A DNA stretch of 64,000 nucleotides, from positions 2,108,001-2,172,000 of the forward strand of contig NZ_RKHG01000001.1 in assembly GCF_003752415.1 (NCBI RefSeq). The letters are read 5' to 3'. How positions within the stretch are numbered: position 1 is the stretch's first letter; every line of letters begins with the position of its first letter. The stretch comes from Luteococcus japonicus. GTDB lineage: Bacteria > Actinomycetota > Actinomycetes > Propionibacteriales > Propionibacteriaceae. The notes below the pieces were generated by a model. That model saw only the letters and a program-made list of their open reading frames with translations. It was not told where the DNA came from and searched no databases. This document shows, piece by piece, positions 43,802-53,403 of the stretch. The translations under genes and the position numbers were made by a program.

Positions 43802-46800
43802 TCACGCCGTAGCGCTACCGCTTCCCAAGGGCTGCGCACGTCGTTTCACATCACGCAGAATGGTGATGATCTCCGCGACGTCCTGCTCAGGGAAGATGCT
43901 GGTGGGGCCTGTGGGCGCCGCGTCGGTGAACGGTGCCTCGAACAGGCGGCCTGGTTCCATGATGCCGGTATGGGTCAGCTCATCGACCATGAGGTCGATG
44001 AAGCGAATCTGGATGACATTGAATCCGCCTCGGTTGAGAAGCTGCGCGAAGGCTTCCTTGGCTGCACTGCGGTCCAGCCCGACCAAGGAACGGATGAACA
44101 GGCCAAGTCCTCCCGAGTGTTCGTCGGCCCAGTGCAGGTCTGTCCGGGTTCCGCCAGCCTGCACCAGCATCCTCTCCAGCGAGGTGAGGTCGTCCTGCGT
44201 GAGGGGCTTGTTGCGGAGAAGCCGTTGCAGAGAGAGGTTGTCCTCGTGTGACCGCAGGTAGCTGAGGGCCTGGGCGCGGAATCGTTCGAAGTCGGTGCCG
44301 GGGGTGGTCCCTGGCAGTTCCACCTCGACGGCAGCGGAATTCTCGTCGGTGAAGTCGGTGTAGAGGCGCGCGCGGGTCGTGGGTTCGATGAGCTGCATCA
44401 GGCCGCGGATGCGCTTGCGCACCACCTCGAGGCTGGACGGGCTCACGCCTTCCCACCACTCGTCGGAGAGCAGCGATTCGAGCAGGGGTGCTTGTTCGGT
44501 GACCATGGCGATGTTCGCCTTGGTGAGCAGGATCTCGGCGATCTCCTGCACCTGCCGCTTGCTCTTCTCGGCAGTGGCCGCGTCGCCGGCGAGCTGGGCC
44601 ACCTGGCGCTTCAGGATGATGAGGTCGAAACGCTTTGCCTTGTCGGCCGCTGCTTCCACCTCTGCCGTGCTGGGCAGGCCCCCCAGACTGATCGCCTCAC
44701 GCGCATCGTCGGCTGATAGTCCATGCCAGCGTTCGGCACTCTGGTATTTCTCCACCACCTCCCAGTGGGGACGCACCAGGACGTTGTCGAAGGTCATGCC
44801 GGCGACGAAGTCGTGCAGGGTCGTCGTGGTCGCCGCGCGCAGATCCGCCTCGGACGGGTGGTCGGTGAGGGCTCGGATGAGTTCCACCCGAGCCTCGAAG
44901 ATGCGCTGGGTAAGTGACTTCTGCAAGGAACCCTCCGAGCCGGGAAGGTCGGCCCCGAAGTACTCGAGATTGCCGCAGTAGTCGAAGACGAAGAAGTCGG
45001 TCTTGTCCTGTCCGGGACCGTAGAGCCCTGGGCACAGCCGCGTGCCGCGTCCGAGCATCTGCCAGAACTTCGACTTGGAACGGACCATCTTGAACAGCAC
45101 CAGGTTGGCCACGGCGGGAATGTCGATGCCGGTATCGAGCATGTCGACGCTGATGGCGATGTGCGGTGCCTTGTCTGGGGTGGCGAAGTCGTCGATCAGG
45201 CTCTGGGCGTAGGGGCTGGCGTGGGTGATGACGCGGGCGAAGTGGCCGGCGTACTGCGGCCACCCCAAGTTGAAGCGCTCTCCGATGAACTCTGCGTGCT
45301 GCTGGCTCTTGGCGAAGATGATCGTCTTGGCCAGGCGTTCTCCGCCGGCAACCTTGTGGCCGTCGCTCATCAGCTGCCCGAGCACCTTGTCAACGGTGTC
45401 GGCATTGAACAGGAAACGGTTCAGTTCTTCGGCGCCCACCTCGTCTGGAGCACCATCTTCGCCCCAGTCGAGTGCGTCCCAAGCGTCCTTCTCGTCGTCG
45501 CTGAGGTCGGCGTACGTGATGCCGCGGCGGGGTGAACTTGGTGCCTACCGAGAGGCCGCGGGGCGGCACCAGATAGCCGTCCTTCACGGCTTCGTCCAGG
45601 CCATAGGCGTCGGTGGGAACTCCGTCTTCCAGCTGGAAGAGCCGGTAGGTGTTGTGGTCCACCTCGTCCTTGGGGGTGGCGGTGAGCCCCACCAGCAGAG
45701 AGTCGAAGTATTCGAAGATGGCACCGTACTTGGCATAGACACTGCGGTGCGCCTCGTCGATCACCACCAGATCGAAGTATCCGGGGCCGAAGCGGCGTTC
45801 GCCATCGGCCTGCTGGATCAGATTCAGCATCGTGGGGTAGGTGGAGACGTAGACGCGGCCCTGCTCCCCGCGCTCGGTGACCAGGTTGACGGTGGTGACC
45901 CCGGGCAGATGGGTCTTGAAGGCATTGGCTGCCTGCTTCACCAGCGCGGTGCGGTCGGCCAGGAAGAGCACCCGCTTCACCCATCCGGCATCCATCAGCT
46001 GCTTGGTCAGGGCGATGACGGTGCGGGTCTTTCCTGATCCGGTGGCCATCACCAGAAGGGCAGCTCGCTGCTTCTGGTCGAAGGACTGCCCAATGGCTTT
46101 GATGGCGCGCGACTGGTAGTAGCGCCCGGCGATCACGCTGTCGACCGCTCGTGTGGCGAGGTCCATCCGGGTGGTGCGGCGCTGGATGGCCAACTCCAGC
46201 TCGTCCTTGGTCAGGAAACCCTGGATGGCGCGCGGCGGGTAGTTCAGGTCGTCCCAGAGCCAGGTGCGGATGCCGTTGGTGTAGAAGATCACGGGTCGCT
46301 GCCCGAACCGGGCTCCGAGGCAGTCGGCGTAGAGCTTTGCCTGCTGCTGTCCTCGTTGTTCCGAGGCGGTGGTGCGCTTGGCCTCGACGACGGCCAGTGG
46401 CAGTCCGTCGTCGCCCCACAGCACGTAGTCGACGAAGCCGTCACCGCTGTTGTTGGGCATGCCTGTGACGGGATATTCACGGTCGCGGGCCTGATCGAGG
46501 GGCCAGCCGGCCTCGGCGAGCTGAAGGTCGATCAGACGGGTGCGGGTGGTGGCCTCGTCATAGTCGTGTGTATCAGTAACCCCTTGCATCTGCTGGGCTG
46601 TCGCCAGCTGTGCTCGCAGCTCTGCCAGCTCGTTCTCCAGCTCGGCGGCCTTGCTGACACTGGCCTCCAGCTCGGCGGCCCGGGCCTGGTCGGTCTGTTC
46701 GAACTGAGCCACGATCCTCGCCACCTCGGCGCGCGGCAGCGGAGCAGACTGCTTGGCCAAGTCGGCGTCGAATCGGGAGTTGACGGGGACGGTGCCGGGC

Positions 46801-47177
46801 GTGGTGGTGTAGTTCAGACCGAACCAGACCAGGACGTGGAAGAGCTCATCGAGGCAAGCTCGCGGCTGTCCGGGCTGGAGCCGCCTGCCACCGGGGTGTG
46901 CAGCGGTGTTGCCGTAGCGCCGAATTGCGTCGAGCTTGGCGCGCACTCGTTCGGGGACGACGCGCTTGAAGTCGAGTGAGTTGATCCTGGCCGAAAGGTC
47001 ATCCCGGTATGCGTCGGGCAGCTGCTTGAGGTCGTAGGTCGCGGCGACGACGAGTTCGGCCACGCGGCGCGAGTAGACGCAGGCTGCGATCGGATCGTTG
47101 GAGAGGGCGCTTTCGGCGCGGGCAGCATTGCCCGCGATCTCGGGCCATTCGGCCTTGAGGAAATCGAAGTTGCCCAC
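43802..47177 (-). pseudogene. hsdR: type I restriction enzyme R subunit, frameshifted
   Basis: The N-terminal frame (GTG 47177 to about 45530) has a DUF4145-like start (NFDFLKAEWPEIAGNAARAE), an HsdR nuclease region with VVEAKRTT, Walker A ATGSGKTRT, DEAH in VIDEAHRSVYAKYG and LTATPKDEVD. After GTKF it leaves frame. A second frame resumes with RRGITYADLSDDEKDAWDAL and carries SVDMLDTGIDIP, the QMLGRGTRLCPGLYG helicase motif VI and an EcoEI-type C-terminus to 43802. A 1-nt indel in a C-rich run near 45533 explains it. If real, restriction is off; sequencing error is possible. GGAGG lies upstream of the GTG. Confidence 0.85.
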
Positions 47178-47269
47178 GTTGGCTGTCCTCCACGGTTGTC
47201 CTGCGCTGAGCCTAGCGGGCGCCTATGACATTCGGCTGGGGGCTCGGCCATGGGCGCCACACCAAGGGG

Positions 47270-47866
47270 TCAGTTCCAGCCCGTGATGGCGATCTGACAC
47301 AAGGCCTTCCGCACCTCGTCGGCGAAAGCACTGCAGTTGGAGTTCCGCAGGGCGTCATCGAGCTGGAGGCGTGACGGCCGCTTGGTCCAGTAGGCCAGTT
47401 GGTACTGCACAACGGGCGCCAGGCACGACGGGTTGGACTTCGTGACCAGACAGAAGAAGTCATCGGGTTGCATGACCTCATAGCTCTCCTCATCCGGGGT
47501 GGTCGTGATGTCGGACGCAGCGTTGCAGGTCAGGATGATGTTCGCTCCACCGGCGCAGGCACCGGCATGCACGTGGTAATCGTCTTTGTCAGTCCCCGAG
47601 AACTTCGGAGCTTTGGGATCGCCTTGGCCGGGGTAGTCACGGATGACCTCGGTCAGTGAGTCTCGGATCAACTCGAGTCTGCGGCTGGTGGCGTACCCAG
47701 GTGCTCCGGGCTTGCGCTTGCGCATGTTCGCGATGGTTTCGGCCAGGACATCCTCTGTGGTGTGAACCTGGAACATGTTGCCGTTGGCCTGGTGCAGCAG
47801 AAAGAGCCAGTCCATCAGTGTCTTGCTGAACAGGACATTGGCATCGACGAACACCCGCTGCGTCAT
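47270..47866 (-). CDS. PIN domain protein, probable toxin
   Basis: A 198-residue PIN-fold protein. The first acidic site is in RVFVDANVLFSKTL near the N-terminus, with further acidic residues in GTDKDDYHVHAGA and the asparagine in ILTCNAASD. PIN toxins are metal-dependent RNases. ATG 47866 is chosen over an upstream start (MVLAM). It is encoded downstream of an HTH antitoxin-like gene, with a strong hairpin between them. Confidence 0.75.
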   Translation of the reverse strand: MTQRVFVDANVLFSKTLMDWLFLLHQANGNMFQVHTTEDVLAETIANMRKRKPGAPGYATSRRLELIRDSLTEVIRDYPGQGDPKAPKFSGTDKDDYHVHAGACAGGANIILTCNAASDITTTPDEESYEVMQPDDFFCLVTKSNPSCLAPVVQYQLAYWTKRPSRLQLDDALRNSNCSAFADEVRKALCQIAITGWN

Positions 47867-47919
47867 GGCAAGGACCATATCCGAGGACGCTGACAGATCT
47901 TCGTGCCGCCAAGAAGGAA

Positions 47920-47954
47920 CGTTGGAGGAGCCCCCGGCGGGGGCTCCTCCAACG
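47920..47954. terminator. strong hairpin between antitoxin-like and toxin genes
   Basis: CGTTGGAGGAGCCCCC (47920-47935) pairs perfectly over 16 bp with GGGGGCTCCTCCAACG (47939-47954) around a 3-nt loop. Both flanking genes run on the minus strand, so this is an internal terminator or attenuator; the RNA after the stem is TTCCTTCTT-like. Confidence 0.8.
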
Positions 47955-47970
47955 CCGCGGATGTGCTGGA

Positions 47971-48405
47971 TCAGTCGTCGAGGAACTCGTCGTGCTCCAT
48001 GTCGAGCGCCCGCAGCTCTTCGAAAGCAGCGCGGCGCGCGGCCGCCCGCTCCTGCTTGAGGCGAAGAACTTCATCGCGATGGAAGCGGGTGTGTGTGCCC
48101 ACCTGGAAGGAATCGATGACGCCCTCGCGGGCCCACTTGATGAGTGTGGGGCGCGTGACCCCGAGCATCTCGGCGGCGACGGTGCTGGTCAGTTCGTCGG
48201 GAACCTGGCCGATGGTGACCGAACCTGTGGTGGCGATTGCCGTCAACGCCTGCAGCAGCGCTGTCTCGACTGGCGTGGGCAGGTCAATCTGGCGACCGTC
48301 AGGCAGACGGAGCATCAGGGACGCCCCATGCTCGACGGGGGTGGCCTTGGCCTGTTCGATGGTGCTGTTGGTGATCGTGATGCGTTCTGTGGTTGTGCTG
48401 GTCAT
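47971..48405 (-). CDS. HTH (excisionase-like) antitoxin
   Basis: A 144-residue protein. The DNA-binding part is STVAAEMLGVTRPTLIKWAR, then VIDSFQVGTHTRFHRDEV, an HTH_17/excisionase-type wing; the helical C-terminus (AFEELRALDMEHDEFLDD) is acidic and would be the toxin-binding part. AAGGAGG lies before ATG 48405. In other genomes such proteins precede PIN toxins, as here. Autoregulation through the AT-rich region 48460-48485 is likely. Confidence 0.75.
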   Translation of the reverse strand: MTSTTTERITITNSTIEQAKATPVEHGASLMLRLPDGRQIDLPTPVETALLQALTAIATTGSVTIGQVPDELTSTVAAEMLGVTRPTLIKWAREGVIDSFQVGTHTRFHRDEVLRLKQERAAARRAAFEELRALDMEHDEFLDD

Positions 48406-48507
48406 GGCTTTCCTCCTTGATGGGAGCTGTGACCCGATGCCCCCAGACTAGACGACTTTCACTTGTAAACGAAACGAATATCGGAAGAGTCAGCTGAGGT
48501 TTGACTG

Positions 48508-49239
48508 GTGGCCGACGTGGCACGCCGGCCCAAGGCTTCGCGTGCTGGTTGGCTCATTCCCATGGCTGGCAAGGACATTTGGATTGACCGGTTGCGGGAC
48601 GACTTGGGGGAGCCGTCAACATGGCGCAAGCCGGTGGAGTTCCCCGACTCGTTGGCGCTGTGCGCCCTGAACAGCGCCTACTCACTGCGCGGACACAGCA
48701 CGGCGGCGATCAAGGTGCTCGACCGGTACCGGGCCCTGCGCCCATCGGCTGACACCGACACTGGCCCTGAGCTGGTGGCCGCGATGGATGCTTCTGGCGG
48801 CCCAGTTGCCTTCGCCGACGTTCTGGGAAATCACAGCAAGCTGCCTGGCACCAGACGACTGCGGACCGAGGCCATCCACGAGGCGCTGACTGCTTTGGCC
48901 GCGCTTCCGATCCCGGTGGTGCAGGCTGCCCAGCTGCGCGACGAGAAGCTGGCCGAGGTGGCACGCCCCGCCTGGTTGGCGGCCAAGGGCCTCGGGCCGC
49001 TGTCGTGGTCATACCTGCTGATGAATGCCGGACGCGGTGACCAGGGCAAGCCCGATGTGAAGGTGCGCCGGTACCTGACCCGCCTGCTCAACCGCTCGAA
49101 GGTGGTGGAGGTCGATGAGGCTCATGAGCTGCTCGCGACGGCTGCCGAGCGGCTGGGTGCTGACGTCAGGACCGTGGACCGTCAGGTGTGGGCCGTGGAA
49201 ACACGGCGCGGATCGCGTCGCCCAGCTCGGACCAGCTGA
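48508..49239 (+). CDS. conserved hypothetical protein in the defence island
   Basis: A 243-residue protein, the only plus-strand gene of the island. Segments such as FPDSLALCALNSAYSLRG, KLPGTRRLRTEAIHEALTAL and GLGPLSWSYLLMNAGRGDQG resemble an uncharacterised family with a helix-hairpin-helix-like half (KVRRYLTRLLN, LLATAAERLG) reminiscent of DNA-glycosylase folds; I cannot confirm this. GTG 48508 is used; ATG 48562 is an alternative. Its last 74 bp overlap the opposing nuclease gene. Confidence 0.6.
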   Translation: MADVARRPKASRAGWLIPMAGKDIWIDRLRDDLGEPSTWRKPVEFPDSLALCALNSAYSLRGHSTAAIKVLDRYRALRPSADTDTGPELVAAMDASGGPVAFADVLGNHSKLPGTRRLRTEAIHEALTALAALPIPVVQAAQLRDEKLAEVARPAWLAAKGLGPLSWSYLLMNAGRGDQGKPDVKVRRYLTRLLNRSKVVEVDEAHELLATAAERLGADVRTVDRQVWAVETRRGSRRPARTS

Positions 49240-49762
49240 CCGCAGCGCCGGCCAGCCGCTGCAGTGACGCCACCCCGATGCTCCTCTGCTTGGTCGCCGC
49301 GATGGTCTCGGCTGTGACGACATGGAACTGCCACTGGCCGACGTCGAGTGGGTCGTAGGCTTCATGGCTCTTGGCCGTGTGGATGGCGAAGACATAGACG
49401 TCGGCATTGTAGGTGCTCTCGGCCGAGTAGCCGCCCTGGGGTGTCCACCGTTGCCCGCGCAGCCCACTGAAGGTGATCTGTGAGGGTCGGCGCTGCGCCC
49501 AGGCCTGCACGTAGGCGGACGACTTCACCTCGATTCGGATTCCCTCGGGCGATAGCACGTCGAAGCTGTCCCACTCGATGCGCGGACCGGTGGCTCCTAC
49601 CGCACGGGCGACGAGGAACTCGGCCAGGTAACCGCGGACATTGTTGGTCTTCAGGTCACTCATGGCGAAGCGCCAGAAGTCCAGCACCGTGGCGTCGATG
49701 CCCGCGAAGGCATCTTCCGGCTGGAGCGGGCGCACCGGGGGAGGCGTGGTCCACTCGGTCAC
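49166..49762 (-). CDS. putative PD-(D/E)XK nuclease family protein
   Basis: A 198-residue protein. NNVRGYLAEFLVARAVG, then WDSFDVLSPEGIRIEVKSSA gives the E...D...E-x-K pattern of PD-(D/E)XK nucleases. The end overlaps the unknown plus-strand gene by 74 bp; the start overlaps the mrr-like stop by 4 bp, so it belongs to the hsdM-hsdS-mrr message. Probably a restriction-related nuclease; substrate unknown. Confidence 0.65.
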   Translation of the reverse strand: MTEWTTPPPVRPLQPEDAFAGIDATVLDFWRFAMSDLKTNNVRGYLAEFLVARAVGATGPRIEWDSFDVLSPEGIRIEVKSSAYVQAWAQRRPSQITFSGLRGQRWTPQGGYSAESTYNADVYVFAIHTAKSHEAYDPLDVGQWQFHVVTAETIAATKQRSIGVASLQRLAGAAVSWSELGDAIRAVFPRPTPDGPRS

Positions 49763-50682
49763 TCGAAGAAGTCCTCGTCGAGCTCAACCACCTCGTAGAC
49801 CTGCTTGGTCTGCACCCCGACGCGGTACTGGATCATCAGCGACGCCAGTCGGGCGCCGTTGATCAGGATGATGCGGGTGGGGATGGCGTTGGCATAGCTG
49901 GTCGCGCCGAGAGTGAAGTCGCTGGACGTGATGAACACGCCACGGCTCGCGCCCTTGCCGGCCAGGGCGCCGACGAAGGCCTGGATGGTCTCGCGGGAGA
50001 CGTTGTTGCCCTCGGCGTAGCGCTTGGCCTGGATGTAGATCTGGTCGAGGCCGAGCGCATCCTGGTCGATTACGCCGTCCACGCCGCCGTCGCCGGTGCC
50101 GCCGATTCGGCGCCCGCGCTGTTCGGCTCCTCCGTAACCCATGCCGAGCAGCACCTTGACGACAGCCTCCTCGAAGAAGGTCGGGTCGGCAGTGCGGAGC
50201 CGGTCGAGCAGCTCGATGGCGACGGAGTTGTTGAGGGTGGCGACGGAGTCTTCGATCAGCTCGACGGGATCGACCTCGGGTGCAGGTGTCGGCTCGGATG
50301 TGCTGGAGAGCGTCACACTGCCCAGTTCGGCCGCAGGCTTGGGCTTGTCCCAGAAGTGGTCAAGCACCTGGCTGGCGAGCTGATAGTCGTGGAACCCGCC
50401 CGCGTAGGTCTGCAGCGCGGCGCGCCCGTCGTCGGTGATGCGGTACTGGCCTCGGACTACCCGCTCGATCCATCGCGCCTTGTGGATGTGAGAGATAGTC
50501 CAGCCGAAGCGGTTGTGCGCCCGCGACTCCCCGCTGGGAAGCACCTCAGCGCGAGCCGTCTCGTCAAGGGCCAAGGCGTCATAGGACGCGGCGCGCAGCT
50601 CGCGCACCGGCCAAGTCTCACCGTCGGAGAGGCAGGTGAGGACCGGAAGGATGAACTCCGGCCAGATCGGGACGGTAATCAC
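49759..50682 (-). CDS. mrr: Mrr-type restriction endonuclease
   Basis: A 307-residue protein. The N-terminal Mrr_N winged-helix part (PIWPEFILPVLTCLSDG to YRITDDGRAAL) is followed by the Mrr catalytic domain with FFEEAVVKVLLGMGYGG, GGVDGVIDQD and IYIQAKRY, giving the D...Q-x-K site. Mrr enzymes cut modified DNA (type IV restriction). It sits between hsdS and the second nuclease gene with 4-bp overlaps. Confidence 0.92.
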   Translation of the reverse strand: MITVPIWPEFILPVLTCLSDGETWPVRELRAASYDALALDETARAEVLPSGESRAHNRFGWTISHIHKARWIERVVRGQYRITDDGRAALQTYAGGFHDYQLASQVLDHFWDKPKPAAELGSVTLSSTSEPTPAPEVDPVELIEDSVATLNNSVAIELLDRLRTADPTFFEEAVVKVLLGMGYGGAEQRGRRIGGTGDGGVDGVIDQDALGLDQIYIQAKRYAEGNNVSRETIQAFVGALAGKGASRGVFITSSDFTLGATSYANAIPTRIILINGARLASLMIQYRVGVQTKQVYEVVELDEDFFE

Positions 50683-51836
50683 AGTTCACCTCGGAAGGCT
50701 CGGGACTGGAGGGAGGAAAACAGTGTCTCAATCTCGCTGAGAGCTCTGGTCGCCTGTTGTCGTTGTGTGGTTACGGAACCAATGATTTCGGCGAATGCAT
50801 CCTGCGCTCGCACGGGAGGACAAGGCACTCGCAGCGTGCGAAGTCGTGCCATGGAGATGTTCGACATGCTGGACGCGGCACCACCCGCCAGCTTCTTGAC
50901 CTGAGCCCGAATTCTTGGATTCATCATCATGGTGCTAAAGAACACGGGGTTCATCTCGTCACACACACGGATACGGAATATCAGGTCAGGGATCGACAGC
51001 GCCGGACAATCCTCGGCGACGAGCGCGACGTGGCCGACTAGGTCTGGGGTGTTCTTTCGTGTCATAAGAATGTCGCCTCGGTTAACTTCGACCCGCTGTA
51101 GAACGGTGGCGTCACCCATATAGGCCTTGTTCTCTCCGGGATTGAAGTGGCCGTGGGTGACTGCGCTTAACTTCAAGACCCCCCACTCGCCGGGTTCGGC
51201 AGGCCGAGGTTCACACTTCGGGCTGACCCCAGTTTGAACATCCATCAGAACTTCGCCTAGAGGACGGACCGCAGCGACATGACTGAACATCTCGTGGAAG
51301 ATGGCCTGGGGCAGAGCGTCCAAGTGGGCGAGCTGGGTGCGGCGCTTGGTGCGCAGGGCATCGGCCTGGTCGAGGATCGCCGCGATCCTCCGCTGCTCAT
51401 CGAGGGACGGCAAAGGCACTGTCATCGCGGTGAAAATCTCGTGCGGGAGAGACCGACGCCGGGCCGTGCTGCCGCGGAGCTTTGACTTGTAGTAGGTCAG
51501 TGCTTCAGGGGATCGAAGGAACTTGTGTAGGTAGGGTGCATGGACAGTATTCGAGTCACGAATGTTCCACACGCCGTACGCGGGGCTCACAATCGCTTCG
51601 GGATACAGGTTCTGGAAGTCCAGCACTCCTTCATCAATGGGGAAGCCGATAACCAGCTGCCCCCGTTCGATCACCTTGTACGAGCTTGTATCCTCGCTTG
51701 CCACGCGCTTTTTGAACTTCGTGGTTTGGTCCACGAGGCCGTCGTGCATCGTCATGCTTAGGAGCGGCAGCTGCCGGGATCCCGCGCGAGCTGAAATGGC
51801 TGGCGCTATGACATCCCCCAGTGGGACCTTCCTCAT
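50679..51836 (-). CDS. hsdS: type I restriction-modification specificity subunit S
   Basis: A 385-residue subunit with two target-recognition domains, each followed by a conserved coiled-coil: PLPSLDEQRRIAAILDQADALR in the middle and PCPPVRAQDAFAEIIGSVTT at the end. It sets the DNA sequence methylated and cut. Base composition in the recognition-domain regions is visibly lower in GC than the surroundings. Four-base overlaps with hsdM and mrr place it in the same operon. Confidence 0.93.
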   Translation of the reverse strand: MRKVPLGDVIAPAISARAGSRQLPLLSMTMHDGLVDQTTKFKKRVASEDTSSYKVIERGQLVIGFPIDEGVLDFQNLYPEAIVSPAYGVWNIRDSNTVHAPYLHKFLRSPEALTYYKSKLRGSTARRRSLPHEIFTAMTVPLPSLDEQRRIAAILDQADALRTKRRTQLAHLDALPQAIFHEMFSHVAAVRPLGEVLMDVQTGVSPKCEPRPAEPGEWGVLKLSAVTHGHFNPGENKAYMGDATVLQRVEVNRGDILMTRKNTPDLVGHVALVAEDCPALSIPDLIFRIRVCDEMNPVFFSTMMMNPRIRAQVKKLAGGAASSMSNISMARLRTLRVPCPPVRAQDAFAEIIGSVTTQRQQATRALSEIETLFSSLQSRAFRGEL

Positions 51837-53368
51837 GGGAGCATCGACTTCAGCTCGGCGAGACCCTGGGCGATCTCGGCGTCCAAGGCCTCGATGTCGG
51901 CGATGATCTCCAGTGGGGCGCGGTGCTCCACCTCCTCGTAGACCACCTCCTTGTAGCGGTTGATGCTGAGGTCGTAACCGTTCTCCACGATCTCCGCCTT
52001 TGGCACCAGGAAGGACTGCTCGGTGCGCGCGCGATCACGCTCCGAGGCCTCGACAGGCTCGGCCGTCGTGTCGGTGGGCTCGGCCGTCGTGTTGGTGGGC
52101 TCGGCCGTCGTGAGGGACTTCCAACGCTTGCGAACATCGTCCAGGTCGGATTCCGCGATGGGATTGCGCTTGTCGTCCAGGCTGAAACCGTCGGCGCGCA
52201 CGTCGTAGAACCACACGTCCTTCGTGCCACCCACGCCAGTCTTCGTGAAGAGCAGGATCGCCGTCGACACACCGGCATACGGCCGGAAGACACCCGACGG
52301 CAGCTTGATCACCGCATCAAGCGAGTGTTTCTCCACCAACTCCTTGCGCAAGTCCTTGTGTGCCTTGGATGACCCGAAGAGCACACCATCGGGAACGATC
52401 ACCGCGGCCCTGCCACCCGTGCTCAACAACTTGAGGAAGAGCGCCAAGAAGAGCAGTTCCGTCTTCTTCGTCTTCACCATCTTCAGCAGCTCGGCCGAGG
52501 TCTGCTCATAGTCGAGCGAACCGGCGAAGGGCGGGTTGGCCAGAATCAGCGAGTAGCGGCCCTCGTCGTGCGCGGCGCCCTCACTCAACGAGTCGCGATA
52601 GGCGATGTCGGGCCGCTGCACGCCGTGCATCATCATGTTCATGCTGCCAATGCGCAGCATCGTCTTGTCGAAGTCATAGCCGTGGAACATTCCGTCGTGG
52701 AAATGCTCTCGATGCGTCGCATTGGTGTTGATGGACGGATGATGCTCCCGCAGGTACTCGGAAGCCCCCACCAGGAAACCCGCCGTGCCGCACGCGGGGT
52801 CGCAGATCACGTCCTGCGGGGTGGGTGCCATCAGGTCGACCATCAACGAGATGATGTGGCGCGGCGTGCGGAACTGTCCGTTGACCCCCGCCGAAGCGAT
52901 CTTGCTCAGCAGATACTCGTACAGATCGCCATTGGTGTCCCGATCGGCCATCGGGATCTCGTCCACCAGGTCGACCACCTTGGTGAGCAGCGCCGCATTC
53001 GGGATCGTGAACCGTGCATCCTTCATATGCTCCGAGTAGGTGGACCCATCGCCGCCCACCTGGGCTCCGAGCCTGCGGAGGAAGGGAAAGACGTCTTCGG
53101 ACATGGTGGCGAACATGTCGTCGGCGGACGTGTTCTTCAGGCGCGACCAGCGCAGCTGCTGCTGGTCAGGCAGGAAGACGACATCCTCGATCACGCCGTG
53201 GCCCAAGAGCTTGGCCTTGCTCTCCGCCAAGGTCTGCACCTCGTCGAGGCGGCGCATGAACAGCAGGTAGGTGATCTGCTCGATCACCTCCAGCGGGTTC
53301 GAGATGCCACCCGACCAGAAGGCATCCCAGACGCGGTCGATCTTGCCCTTCAGCTCACCAGTGATCAC
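51833..53368 (-). CDS. hsdM: type I DNA methyltransferase subunit M
   Basis: A 511-residue N6-adenine methyltransferase. HsdM N-terminal helices (GKIDRVWDAFWSGGISNPLE) precede motif I DPACGTAGFLVGA and motif IV ILANPPFAG. Near the C-terminus a heptapeptide repeat (TTAEPTN, TTAEPTD, TTAEPVE) interrupts the usual sequence, encoded by 21-bp repeats. First gene of the hsdM-hsdS-mrr run; its start is 35 bp from the right direct repeat. Confidence 0.94.
   Translation of the reverse strand: MITGELKGKIDRVWDAFWSGGISNPLEVIEQITYLLFMRRLDEVQTLAESKAKLLGHGVIEDVVFLPDQQQLRWSRLKNTSADDMFATMSEDVFPFLRRLGAQVGGDGSTYSEHMKDARFTIPNAALLTKVVDLVDEIPMADRDTNGDLYEYLLSKIASAGVNGQFRTPRHIISLMVDLMAPTPQDVICDPACGTAGFLVGASEYLREHHPSINTNATHREHFHDGMFHGYDFDKTMLRIGSMNMMMHGVQRPDIAYRDSLSEGAAHDEGRYSLILANPPFAGSLDYEQTSAELLKMVKTKKTELLFLALFLKLLSTGGRAAVIVPDGVLFGSSKAHKDLRKELVEKHSLDAVIKLPSGVFRPYAGVSTAILLFTKTGVGGTKDVWFYDVRADGFSLDDKRNPIAESDLDDVRKRWKSLTTAEPTNTTAEPTDTTAEPVEASERDRARTEQSFLVPKAEIVENGYDLSINRYKEVVYEEVEHRAPLEIIADIEALDAEIAQGLAELKSMLP
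52056..52112. repeat. 21-bp tandem repeat in hsdM
   Basis: GGCTCGGCCGTCGTG recurs at 52056, 52077 and 52098 with a 21-bp period. The array begins on a copy of the dispersed repeat (CCTCGACAGGCTCGGC at 52048-52063), so it looks like tandem amplification of that element inside the gene. Confidence 0.85.
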
Positions 53369-53403
53369 CCGGTGAGCCTACCGGCGGGAACTGACCAAGG
53401 CGG

